Assembly: GCF_021390595.1 (NCBI RefSeq)
Contig: NZ_JAJEJR010000003.1
Span: forward strand, 434,001-498,000
Source: Paraburkholderia sp. HP33-1
Lineage (GTDB): Bacteria; Pseudomonadota; Gammaproteobacteria; Burkholderiales; Burkholderiaceae
DNA length: 64,000 nt
Direction: 5' to 3'
Each line of letters starts with the position of its first letter. Position 1 is the stretch's first letter. Shown here in pieces: positions 9,556 through 17,892 of this stretch. A program made the position numbers and the translations under genes. The notes beneath the pieces were generated by a model. The model was not told where the DNA came from and made no database searches. It was given only the letters and a program-made list of their open reading frames with translations.

Positions 9556-9690
9556 ATGATAAGGCTACTGTCGCGTCTTGAGCCCTATGGATTGGTCGGG
9601 CGGTTTCCGAACTTAATGGACCGAGGTAGCCGGTGCATGTGCTTGACCAACGAGGTATGCGGCCGACGAAGGAGCTTTCCGCGCAAAGCG
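9556..9690 (+). pseudogene. decayed duplicate of part of the MarR gene
   Basis: About 125 bases match the HTH/wing part of the MarR gene at 5820-6287: ggctactgtcgcgtcttga begins both, and the translation LLSRLEPYGLVGRFPNLMDR corresponds to LLSRLDRSGLVERFPNLKDR. Similarity starts near 9560 and ends near 9686 at gaaggagctttc. No start codon, N-terminal half or dimerisation helix remains. Confidence 0.8.
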
Positions 9691-9746
9691 CGTCTTTTAG
9701 CTTCGAGAATAAGTTGAAGTCCCTTCGTCGTCGTAAAGTGGTGGAT

Positions 9747-9956
9747 TTAAATTATCGGTGGCAACTGTTCTTCATGGTCTCGACGAAGTAGCGGTTGAAG
9801 GCCGTCCAGGATATGCGACGCAAATTCGGCGTATGGGATCTGTAGTTTGGGTGTGTAGCTGGCGTCCACCATGTCGAATTCCAAGTTGGTGATTTCCGCA
9901 TTCGTAGGACCGCTCCAACCGTCAACAGCGTTGCCGGGAAGATTCGTTAGATACAT
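9747..9956 (-). CDS. small hypothetical protein or gene remnant downstream of the LysR gene
   Basis: A 69-residue frame begins 3 bases after the LysR stop on the same strand, so it could be translationally coupled. It contains a plausible folded segment (NLEFDMVDASYTPKLQIPY) and an acidic-basic tail. No family was recognised. It may be the C-terminal scrap of a larger protein, since decayed DNA lies directly beyond it. Confidence 0.35.
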   Translation of the reverse strand: MYLTNLPGNAVDGWSGPTNAEITNLEFDMVDASYTPKLQIPYAEFASHILDGLQPLLRRDHEEQLPPII

Positions 9957-9959
9957 ACG

Positions 9960-10901
9960 CTAGTCCGTAGCGTCGGGCAAGTTGGGATAGCGGTCAAACG
10001 TCTCCTTGATGATTTGTCGCAGCCAAATGTTTGCCGGATCGTCATGGAACCGCGGGTGCCAATGCTGTCGGAGTGCGAATGGGGGCAAAGGGATCGGCGG
10101 GGGAACAATCCGCACGGTGCCGAGCTTTGCGAAGACATTACCCAATTCCAACGGGACATTGGCGATTAGTTCTGGGTGCGCATCGATCAGATGCGGCACA
10201 GCAAGGAAATGCGGCGTTGTCAGATAAATGTTGCGTTTGATGCCGTAGTCGTCGAACGCTCGGTCATAGGCTTCGCTTGCGCGCCCAGTAAGCGAGACCA
10301 CAATATGGGGCATGCTCTCGAACTGCGCCTTCTTGATCGTCTTGCCAACGGCCTTGTTGCGCACGCTGACCATAGTGACAAACGTATGGAGAAACAACTG
10401 TTGCTGGAAAAGGCTTTCCGGCGCGACGTGCATAGACCCGAGTGCCAGATCCGCTTCACCCGCAGCCAGTGTTGCTTCGATCTCCTCAAGGGGGATTTGC
10501 ATCGATCGCAACGTGCAATGCGGTGCAGCCTTGCGTAGCCGCTTGATGAGCGGTGGCAGAAATACGAGTTCGCCCATGTCGGTCATGCATAGGACGAAAG
10601 AACGTCGTGCCGTCGAGGGGTCGAACCGCGCCTGTGAGACGACGTTCTGCTGCAATGCGGTCATGATCTGCCCAATCGTCCCGCCGATCAGCTCCGCCTT
10701 CGCGGTTGGGGCCATGCCGGACGAAGTCTTCACAAAGAGCGGGTCTTCGAAAAAGGCCCGCAGTCTGTTGAGCGCATGACTCATCGCTCCTTGCGAGAGT
10801 CCTACCTCTGCGGCAGCACGCGTGACGCTGCGCTCGCGCTGCAGTGCATCGAAGACGACGAGAAGATTGAGATCGAGATCACGGATATGCACAGCATGCA
10901 T
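9960..10901 (-). CDS. LysR-type regulator (NahR/DntR-like), divergent from vanAB
   Basis: From the ATG at 10901 the protein is 313 residues, the usual length; an upstream in-frame start would add about 28 poorly conserved residues. The N-terminus IRDLDLNLLVVFDALQRERS followed by VTRAAAEVGLSQGAMSHALN is the NahR-type LysR winged HTH, and PLFVKTSSGMAPT ends the DNA-binding part. The rest is the periplasmic-binding-protein-like effector domain. It is divergently placed 193 bases from vanA, the typical layout for a regulator of that operon; vanillate or a related aromatic would be a sensible inducer. That role is inferred from position. Confidence 0.88.
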   Translation of the reverse strand: MHAVHIRDLDLNLLVVFDALQRERSVTRAAAEVGLSQGAMSHALNRLRAFFEDPLFVKTSSGMAPTAKAELIGGTIGQIMTALQQNVVSQARFDPSTARRSFVLCMTDMGELVFLPPLIKRLRKAAPHCTLRSMQIPLEEIEATLAAGEADLALGSMHVAPESLFQQQLFLHTFVTMVSVRNKAVGKTIKKAQFESMPHIVVSLTGRASEAYDRAFDDYGIKRNIYLTTPHFLAVPHLIDAHPELIANVPLELGNVFAKLGTVRIVPPPIPLPPFALRQHWHPRFHDDPANIWLRQIIKETFDRYPNLPDATD

Positions 10902-11094
10902 CCCAACTATTAATGTCATCGGATTGACGCATGATCGTCGCAGACCTAAGGTGTCGTCAAGCGCGAGATACGTGCGGACAACCAAACATCACCCCATCTT
11001 GAATGGGACCAGATAGGACCGGGGTAACGGCTAAAGCCATAGCTTCGACCAACAAGGCGTTGAAGCGTCATTTCTGGCCGATAGGAGACGTCAT
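10902..11094. promoter_or_regulatory. LysR/vanA divergent promoter region
   Basis: This 193-base gap separates divergent starts and must hold both promoters. I could not single out a convincing T-N11-A LysR box. The vanA ribosome site ataggagac lies immediately before its ATG. Confidence 0.45.
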
Positions 11095-12144
11095 ATGTTC
11101 ATCAAAAACACCTGGTATGTTGCGGCGTGGTCGCACGAAGTTGAAGGCTCCAACATTCTGTCGCGAACCATCATCAGCCAGCCGATCATGCTCTACCGAA
11201 AGGACGGCGGAGAAGTCGTCGCTTTGCACGATCGCTGCTGCCATCGCGGCGCGCCGTTGTCAATGGGCCGGAGGGAAGGGGACTGCGTGCGGTGCATGTA
11301 TCACGGGTTGAAGTTCGACAGCCGCGGCGCATGCGTGGAGGCGCCTGCGCAAGAACGGATTCCGCCGCAAGCAAAAGTACAGACTTTCCCCGTCGTGGAG
11401 CGCCATCGTTGGATCTGGATCTGGATGGGCGATCCCGCGTTGGCGGATCCCTCGACAATTCCGGATACGCATTGGCTCGATGACCCTGACTGGCGAGGCC
11501 TTCCGGGATATATCCACTACCACGTCAACTACCTCCTCATCTGCGACAACCTGCTCGACTTCTCTCACCTGCCTTACGTGCATCCGACAACACTTGGCGG
11601 TGGGGAAGACTATGCGAAGATTCAGCCGAAAGTTGAACGCCTTAAGGACGGCGTCCTGATTACGCGCTGGACGATCGATACGGAGCCGCCCCCCTTCGCG
11701 ATGGCGGTGAGAGAGTGGTCTGGAAATGTCGATCGCTGGAACATCTACGAGTTCACGATACCGGCTATCTTGCGCATGGATTCGGGGATGGCACCAACCG
11801 GTACCGGCGCGTCAGCAGGCACTCGAGAAGGGGCTATCGAATTTCGGGGCTGTCAGGCGTTGACGCCTGAGACGGAAAATTCCACCCACTACTTCTTTTC
11901 TCATCCGCACAACTTCGCGATAGACCAGCCCGAAATCACGCAATCGATCCATCAATCGGTGGTGGATGCTTTCGAGGAAGACCGCGACATCATTACTGCA
12001 CAACATAAGAACCTCGTTCTCGACCCATCCTTCAAGATGATGGCGTTCGGTATCGACGGGGCTCTTTCCCAGTTCCGCTGGGCGGTCACGCAGCGCCTCG
12101 ACCAGGAGCGAAAAGCTCGCGAGGAGACTGGGGTGCAGGCATGA
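11095..12144 (+). CDS. vanA: vanillate O-demethylase, Rieske oxygenase subunit
   Basis: Rieske non-haem iron oxygenase of 349 residues that removes the methyl of vanillate to give protocatechuate and formaldehyde. The [2Fe-2S] ligands are C48-x-H50 and C67-x2-H70 (DRCCHRGAPLS...CMYHG). The mononuclear iron site is in DNLLDFSHLPYVH, with H158 and H163. Length and start (MFIKNTWYVAAW) are typical of VanA. The stop overlaps the vanB start as ATGA. The upstream LysR gene is the likely regulator. Related enzymes demethylate syringate or dicamba, but linkage to vanB and a vanillin-forming pathway favours vanillate. Confidence 0.92.
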   Translation: MFIKNTWYVAAWSHEVEGSNILSRTIISQPIMLYRKDGGEVVALHDRCCHRGAPLSMGRREGDCVRCMYHGLKFDSRGACVEAPAQERIPPQAKVQTFPVVERHRWIWIWMGDPALADPSTIPDTHWLDDPDWRGLPGYIHYHVNYLLICDNLLDFSHLPYVHPTTLGGGEDYAKIQPKVERLKDGVLITRWTIDTEPPPFAMAVREWSGNVDRWNIYEFTIPAILRMDSGMAPTGTGASAGTREGAIEFRGCQALTPETENSTHYFFSHPHNFAIDQPEITQSIHQSVVDAFEEDRDIITAQHKNLVLDPSFKMMAFGIDGALSQFRWAVTQRLDQERKAREETGVQA

Positions 12145-13091
12145 TCGACGTAGTTGTCACCAGTGTCACCCAACTCGCCGAAGGCATCGTCGGGCTTGAA
12201 CTGCAGAAATGCAATGGGGAGGCGCTTCCAGAGTTCGAGCCGGGCGCGCACATTGATGTGCATCTTCCTGGCGGTCTCATACGGCAGTACTCGCTGTGCA
12301 ACACTGCAACGGACCCGACGCGATATTTTCTCGGCGTGGGGAGAAGTGCGACGTCTCGGGGCGGATCCTCGTACATTCACGATTCGCTCCGAGCCGGAGA
12401 CAAGCTCGTAATCGGCGAACCTCGCTCGCTCTTCGCCATGTCACGAGAGGCGACGTACCACAATTTTATTGCTGGTGGGATTGGTATCACGCCGATATTG
12501 AGCATGGTGCGAGCGTGCGTCGAGAAGGGATTCCCGTGGAAGCTGACCTACTGTGTGCGATCGCGATCGCGTGCGGCGTACCTTGATGAAATCGCGTCGC
12601 TGGACGGCGAAATCGACCTTCATGTTGATGATGAGGCGCCGGAGGGCGCAGACATTTGCGCAGTCCTGAAACGGATACGACCAGGAGAGCACGTCTATTG
12701 CTGCGGCCCGAGCGGCCTTATGGCCGCAGTAGAGGCTCATGCACAAGCGGCGGCGCTGGATCCGTGCCGCATCCACTTCGAAAGATTCGAAGCACCAGCT
12801 GACCGGAAGCTTGCAGCAGAAGCCAAAAGCTTCACCGTTGTACTCGCTCGCACGGGTAAGCGCTGTCTCGTAGAGGCGGACGAGTCGGTGCTTGAATGCC
12901 TTGAGCGGAATGGGATAACTCCGCCTTTCGCATGCCGGGAGGGGCTCTGCCGGAGCTGTGAAGTGCCATTGATATCGGGCGAGGTGGACCATCGGGACTA
13001 TGTGCTGAGCATGGATGAACAGCGCGAGGGTAAGGCGCTGATGATTTGCGTTTCGCGGGCTCGCACACCAGAAATCGTTATCGATCTCTGA
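12141..13091 (+). CDS. vanB: vanillate O-demethylase, reductase subunit
   Basis: Class IA reductase of 316 residues that passes electrons from NADH to VanA. Domains in order: FMN-binding barrel (GGLIRQYSLCN near residue 52), NAD-binding fold (GGIGITPILSM near 112-122) and a C-terminal plant-type [2Fe-2S] ferredoxin with C265, C270, C273 and C303 (CREGLCRSC...MICVSRA). The start overlaps the vanA stop, ensuring co-translation. The substrate is the Rieske oxygenase; no unusual features. Confidence 0.92.
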   Translation: MIDVVVTSVTQLAEGIVGLELQKCNGEALPEFEPGAHIDVHLPGGLIRQYSLCNTATDPTRYFLGVGRSATSRGGSSYIHDSLRAGDKLVIGEPRSLFAMSREATYHNFIAGGIGITPILSMVRACVEKGFPWKLTYCVRSRSRAAYLDEIASLDGEIDLHVDDEAPEGADICAVLKRIRPGEHVYCCGPSGLMAAVEAHAQAAALDPCRIHFERFEAPADRKLAAEAKSFTVVLARTGKRCLVEADESVLECLERNGITPPFACREGLCRSCEVPLISGEVDHRDYVLSMDEQREGKALMICVSRARTPEIVIDL

Positions 13092-13423
13092 AAATGGTTT
13101 GGCCAACTGATACTTCGCAACCTTCAAGGGGGAATGCAAGAGATCGGAGCTGGAGCGGCCCCCTCAAACTCCGGACACAGTCTCCCACTTAAAATAGCGG
13201 GTAGGCATACGACTGTGTTAATGGGATGGTTCCCGCTTCACCGCTGTGGGGGCTTCTGGCAAACTGTCCTGCCTAATCTTACCCACCGATCTTGACTCCC
13301 TAAGTCCGGAACAGCTGCGTGCGTTCGCAGTGCAGTTGATTGCAAGGCGCAGGCGTCATCCGGCCCCAGAAGTACGGTCGGAATTCTCGAACTAGCGGGC
13401 AAATTCAAATCCAGATCACTTGC
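13092..13423. promoter_or_regulatory. 332-base gap before the LuxR regulator with a spaced inverted repeat
   Basis: No gene is seen. An 8-base inverted repeat, ACACAGTC at 13175-13182 and GACTGTGT at 13211-13218, may be an operator for the downstream gene. No terminator with a T-run was found after vanB. Confidence 0.3.
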
Positions 13424-16207
13424 ATGAATCATCCGACCGATCCCGTCGCACCCATCGAGGGGCGTACCGTCAATGTCGAGCCACTACTGGTCACCAAAAT
13501 CACAGTCCCCCGAGAGGACGTTGTAGATGTGACGCGACGACGCCTCGTGGAAAAGTTGTGCGCGCAATCCTTGAAGTTGACGGTGCTGTGCGCTGCCGCG
13601 GGCTCAGGAAAGTCCACGCTCATGCAGCAATGCCATCGGTACCTCGAGCGCAGGGGGTGGCAGTGCGCCTGGCTCACGCTCGACGATGCGGACAACGATG
13701 TGCAGCGTCTGTCACAGGGGTTGCAGGCCGCATTCAGCGCTGCGGGCGTTTGGGAGAATTCACCTGCGCCATCCTCGTCCGCACCCGTTTCTTCATCGGT
13801 CGCTGTCATCGCGAACCTGCAGCATCAATTGGAGCAGGGCCGACGCGTGGTCCTGTTCCTGGACGAATGTGACGCGCTGGTGCAGGACGACGCATTAGCT
13901 GCTATCCGCGCGCTCATTGGAACGGCTTCGTCGAACTTCAGAACTTTTGTGACCTGCAGGAGCACGCCAGCCCTCGGCCAGGCTCGACATCGGTTGCAAA
14001 ACGCGCTGCTCGAAGTGGACGGGGACGATCTGCGCTTCGACCTTCAAGAGACCCGCGCACTGATGGAGTCGTACCTGGGCAACCCGATTGGCAACGACGA
14101 TGCAAGGCTCCTGTGCGAACGCACGGACGGATGGGTCGCCGGGTTGCAACTGGCCTGCCTCGCGGCGCTCGAGCAGGACGACGGTGACCGGTACCTGCGC
14201 ACGTTTGACGCCAGCCAGGGGCATATCGCGGATTACCTCGCTCACGAGGTCATCGCTGGGCTCGACGACTCAGAGCGGGAGTTCCTCTTTCTGACTGCGG
14301 CACTGAAAGATGTCAATGGGGACTTGTGTTACGCCATCACCGGGCGCCGGGACAGCGAGGCCTTGTTGGCCGATTTCCATGAGCGCCGCCTGTTCATCAA
14401 GCGGGTGGATGGACAGGACGGCCGACGTTGGTACAGGTATCACACACTGTTCGCGGATTTCCTTCGGCATCAATGGCTCTCGAAGGAGCCCGAGCGGGCC
14501 CAACAGCTGTATCGTGCCACGTGCGAGTGGTATGCCGCGAATGGGATGCCTTTTGAAGCGGCCAACTACGCGCGGCTCGGTGGGCAACGTGAGCGCAGCA
14601 TCGAACTGCTCGAGAGCATTGCCATGGCGGCCATGCAGCGGGGGCAATTCAATGTCGTCGTGTCTTGGGCGGAGGCGATATCGCCGGGGGATTGGCAAAG
14701 CTACCCGCACCTGTCAATCGCGTACCTGTGGGCGCTGGCTTTCTCGGAGCAGCCGCGACGGGCGCTCGAGATGCTAGAGACCTTGCGCCAATGCGCGTCC
14801 GGCGAAGCCTTCATCAGTATGCTCGAGCATTCGGCGATCGTCGTTGAACTGATCGTGGCCGGACGCAGCGATGATATGGAAAAAGTCTGCCGTGAAGGGC
14901 CGCAAGCTCTTTCCTATATGGCCCGGCGCGACGCCTTCCACCACAGCGCGCTGGCGTTGGCGGTGGCCCATGGCCATCTGGCGCAGGGGGACTTCGGTCG
15001 CGCCCGTAACGTGTTGTTCGACGCTCGTGCCGTGGTGATGGAAAGAGGGCAGCTATTCGGGAATGTCTTCTTCGAAATGCTGGAGGGAGTCGCGCTCGGC
15101 TCCGAGTTGCGCCTTCATGCGGCATTGGCTCATCTTCGGCGCGGCATGGAGATGGCGCGCCAGGACGGGCCAACCTATTCGCACGCCAGCGCGGTCATCG
15201 CCGGATTTCTCGGAGAAACGCTATATGAAACGAACGATCTGGCCGGCGCTCGACAAGTCCTGAAGGGCCACTTGCCTTTGATCTGCGAAAGCGGTTTGCC
15301 AGACGCCATCTACGTGGCACACGTCACAATGGCGCGAATCGTTTTGCACGAGGGTGACGTCGCGGCTGCGTGGGCCTATCTGCTCGATGCCGAAACAATC
15401 GGCCTTCGCCGCAGGTTGCGGCGGATCGTGAACGCAGTGAGATGGGAAATGGTGCGCCTGGCCTGCAGCCAGGGTGACCACGATGAAGTAGCCCGTTTGG
15501 CCGCCCAGATTCCTCCGGACACCGATACTGGCGGGCTGCTGACGCCGGTGGATGAGTTGGTGCGCGACATCGCCCCTTTGCGCATGGCTTTATGGCAAGG
15601 CCGGCCTGAAGGCGTAACCAACGCGCTGGCTCATCTAAAGGCGCGGCTCAGGCCGGGCGGCTCCCGGCCGCGATGGCTCAAGCTCACGATCCTGCATGCG
15701 ATCGCGCTGCAGATGAACGGAAGCGGCGGCGCGGCGATTGGCGAGATGTGTGCCGCCCTGCGTGTCGGTTTAAAGGGCGGCGCTGTCCGTGCCTTCATCG
15801 ACGAAGGGCCGGATGCTGCCGCGTTGATCGAAGACGCGGGCCCCAGTTTCATTGCGGGGCTGGCGCCGCACGAATCGCATGCGCTGCAGTCCCGCTACGA
15901 GTACCTTCTGGGCGTCGCTCGCAGTGTGCACGGCAAGGGCCACGTTGCGCCCGCGCGAGAGCCATTGCGCCGCGCACCGGTTGCCGATGCAGTGTCCGGC
16001 GCCAAGGCGTCGCCCGATCGCTTGACCGAACGCGAACTGCAAATCATTGCATGCCTTGAGCGTGGCCTGACTAACCAGGCCCTGGCCGCCACGTTGCAGA
16101 TTTCCGAAACCACCGTGAAGTGGCATCTGCGCAATGTCTTCGGCAAGCTCGGCGTCGGTAACCGTACCGAAGCTATCTCCGTTGCGCGCAAGCTCGCTCT
16201 GATCTGA
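13424..16207 (+). CDS. large ATP-dependent LuxR-family regulator (MalT/AlkS-like, STAND type)
   Basis: From the ATG at 13424 the protein is 927 residues. It has an N-terminal NTPase with Walker A AAAGSGKST (about 57-65) and Walker B VLFLDECD, a winged-helix linker, a long alpha-solenoid of TPR-like repeats (about 400-830) and a C-terminal LuxR HTH (TERELQIIACLERGLTNQAL then ISETTVKWHLRNVFGKLGV). Such MalT/AlkS proteins bind an inducer in the solenoid and ATP in the NTPase before activating promoters. It lies just upstream of the isoeugenol-type dioxygenase operon, its likely target; the inducer would then be a phenylpropanoid. Confidence 0.9.
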   Translation: MNHPTDPVAPIEGRTVNVEPLLVTKITVPREDVVDVTRRRLVEKLCAQSLKLTVLCAAAGSGKSTLMQQCHRYLERRGWQCAWLTLDDADNDVQRLSQGLQAAFSAAGVWENSPAPSSSAPVSSSVAVIANLQHQLEQGRRVVLFLDECDALVQDDALAAIRALIGTASSNFRTFVTCRSTPALGQARHRLQNALLEVDGDDLRFDLQETRALMESYLGNPIGNDDARLLCERTDGWVAGLQLACLAALEQDDGDRYLRTFDASQGHIADYLAHEVIAGLDDSEREFLFLTAALKDVNGDLCYAITGRRDSEALLADFHERRLFIKRVDGQDGRRWYRYHTLFADFLRHQWLSKEPERAQQLYRATCEWYAANGMPFEAANYARLGGQRERSIELLESIAMAAMQRGQFNVVVSWAEAISPGDWQSYPHLSIAYLWALAFSEQPRRALEMLETLRQCASGEAFISMLEHSAIVVELIVAGRSDDMEKVCREGPQALSYMARRDAFHHSALALAVAHGHLAQGDFGRARNVLFDARAVVMERGQLFGNVFFEMLEGVALGSELRLHAALAHLRRGMEMARQDGPTYSHASAVIAGFLGETLYETNDLAGARQVLKGHLPLICESGLPDAIYVAHVTMARIVLHEGDVAAAWAYLLDAETIGLRRRLRRIVNAVRWEMVRLACSQGDHDEVARLAAQIPPDTDTGGLLTPVDELVRDIAPLRMALWQGRPEGVTNALAHLKARLRPGGSRPRWLKLTILHAIALQMNGSGGAAIGEMCAALRVGLKGGAVRAFIDEGPDAAALIEDAGPSFIAGLAPHESHALQSRYEYLLGVARSVHGKGHVAPAREPLRRAPVADAVSGAKASPDRLTERELQIIACLERGLTNQALAATLQISETTVKWHLRNVFGKLGVGNRTEAISVARKLALI

Positions 16208-16353
16208 CGCCGCTGCGGGCGTCTGACTGCATCTCCCGCGGCGGCACCACCAGCGCATAGCACCCGCGAAATCGCGCGGGAAAGCGCTATCAGCACTAGC
16301 CCTACCTTCTCCCCCCTCCTTTCGAAAGGTGGCGGACCGAATGCTCCTGGCGA
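16208..16353. promoter_or_regulatory. promoter region of the dioxygenase operon, with two short palindromes
   Basis: GACGCC at 16206-16211 and GGCGTC at 16218-16223 form a small hairpin at the end of the LuxR gene. A perfect 12-base palindrome CCTTTCGAAAGG occurs at 16318-16329 and could be the activator site. No unambiguous -35/-10 pair was seen, as expected for an activator-dependent promoter. Confidence 0.4.
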
Positions 16354-16425
16354 AGATTCGTTGTCGAGTTTGCGACAAAAAGCGGGGCGAAGCAGCCCCG
16401 TCGAATCTCATGCAGGAGACGCCCC
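16354..16425 (+). ncRNA. structured 5' leader: three-way junction plus alternative pairing at the ribosome site
   Basis: Outer stem AGATTCG (16354-16360) pairs with CGAATCT (16402-16408). Inside it are two perfect hairpins: TTGTCG/CGACAA (16361-16366, 16373-16378) with a 6-base loop, and CGGGGC/GCCCCG (16383-16388, 16395-16400) with loop gaagca. GGGGCG at 16384-16389 can instead pair with CGCCCC at 16420-16425, directly before the ATG, which would dissolve hairpin 2 and trap the ribosome site (aggag at 16414-16418). This looks like a cis-regulatory RNA switch; no known riboswitch class was recognised. Confidence 0.55.
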
Positions 16426-17874
16426 ATGACTATCCCATTTCCGGCGACGCCGGACTTCAGCGGTGCTAACGCCCCCTTCCGCATGGAAGGCGATCTCTAC
16501 GACCTCGAGGTCGTCGGTACGCTGCCCCCCGAGATACGCGGCACCTGGTTTCGCTGCGGGCCGGATCCGCAATACCCGCCAAAGACTGGCGACGACATTT
16601 ACATCAATGGCGACGGGATGATGAGTGCATTCCGCTTCGAGAACGGGCACATTGATTACAAGACGCGTTATGTGCGCACCGAGCGGCTTGTCGCCGAGCG
16701 CGCCGCGCGCCGTTCACTGTTCGGCCTGTATCGCAATCCCTTCACTGACGACCCCGAGGCAGCGGGCAAGGACCGTACATCGGCCAACACCTCCGCGTTC
16801 TGGCACGGTGGCAGGCTGTTCGCGCTAAAGGAAGACGGACTGCCTTACGAGCTGGACGCACAAACCCTGGACACCAAAGGCCGGTGGGACTTCGGCGGCG
16901 AGCTGCGCAGTCTCACGGTGACAGCCCATCCCAAGGTGGATCCTGAGACCGGTGAGTGGCTATTTTTCGGCTACGAGGCTGATGGCCTCGCGAGCACGAA
17001 AGTGGCGTTCTGCACCGCGGATGCCAAGGGTCGCTTGACCCGCGAAGAGTGGTTCGACGTTCCGTACACCAGCATGCTGCACGACTTTGCGGTCACGCGC
17101 GACTACGTCATCTTCCCGGTGTTCCCATGTGCTGCGGATCTGGAGCGGATGAAGGCCGGTGGCACGCATTGGGCGTGGGACCGCTCGCTCGATACGTGGG
17201 TCGGAATCATGCCGCGCAAGGGTAGCGTCAAGGATTTGCGCTGGTTCCGCCAGCCGGCATGCTTCGCCTTCCATGTTGCCAATGCATTCAATGAAGGTCC
17301 GAAGGTCCATGTCGATCTGTGCGTTTCCCGGCGCGTGGGCTTTACCTACATCCCCGACAGCAATGGCGCGCCGTTCGACCCCATGGAACTGGTACCCGTG
17401 GTCACGCGCTTCTCCTACGACCTCTCTTCGGACAACGATGAGGTCGAAGTGGTCCCGCTGAGTCCGCTGCCGGGCGAGCTGCCGCGCATTGATGACCGCA
17501 AAGCCTTTCAGCCCACGGAAGCGATTTTCTACGTCGCGATCAATCCGGAACTGTCCGCCATCCCGTCCGGCCCCGCTCCGATCGGCCCCAACCAGCTGGT
17601 GCGGCTGGACGTCCGAAACGGTGCGATGCAGGTGTTCGCGCCCGATCAGTTCACCGTGTTCCAGGAGCCGCAGTTTATTCCTTCGGCCGATGGTGGGCCG
17701 GGCTATCTCGTGGTCGTGGCCGAGCACCATGCGAACGGCGTGCTGGCTTCGGTCATGGTCTTCAAAGCCGACGATCTGCAAAGCGGCCCCATCGCACGCG
17801 TCAACTTGCCGATTCGTCTTCGCGGCGCGTTGCACGGCACCTGGGTGCCTGCGCACGAAATTCCCGGCTTCTAA
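16426..17874 (+). CDS. carotenoid-oxygenase-family dioxygenase, isoeugenol monooxygenase/lignostilbene dioxygenase type
   Basis: Seven-bladed propeller Fe(II) enzyme of 482 residues that cleaves the side-chain C=C of isoeugenol or stilbenes to give vanillin-type aldehydes. The four iron-binding histidines are visible: H168 (VTAHPK), H219 (MLHDFAVT), H283 (FHVANAF) and H470 (ALHGTWVP). The stretches SLFGLYRNPFTDDP and KEDGLPYELD closely resemble the isoeugenol monooxygenases described in Pseudomonas putida IE27 and P. nitroreducens Jin1. The next gene encodes an aryl-aldehyde dehydrogenase that would consume the product. The ribosome site is aggagac. A structured leader precedes it. Confidence 0.9.
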   Translation: MTIPFPATPDFSGANAPFRMEGDLYDLEVVGTLPPEIRGTWFRCGPDPQYPPKTGDDIYINGDGMMSAFRFENGHIDYKTRYVRTERLVAERAARRSLFGLYRNPFTDDPEAAGKDRTSANTSAFWHGGRLFALKEDGLPYELDAQTLDTKGRWDFGGELRSLTVTAHPKVDPETGEWLFFGYEADGLASTKVAFCTADAKGRLTREEWFDVPYTSMLHDFAVTRDYVIFPVFPCAADLERMKAGGTHWAWDRSLDTWVGIMPRKGSVKDLRWFRQPACFAFHVANAFNEGPKVHVDLCVSRRVGFTYIPDSNGAPFDPMELVPVVTRFSYDLSSDNDEVEVVPLSPLPGELPRIDDRKAFQPTEAIFYVAINPELSAIPSGPAPIGPNQLVRLDVRNGAMQVFAPDQFTVFQEPQFIPSADGGPGYLVVVAEHHANGVLASVMVFKADDLQSGPIARVNLPIRLRGALHGTWVPAHEIPGF

Positions 17875-17892
17875 ACCCGAAAGGAAACGAAC

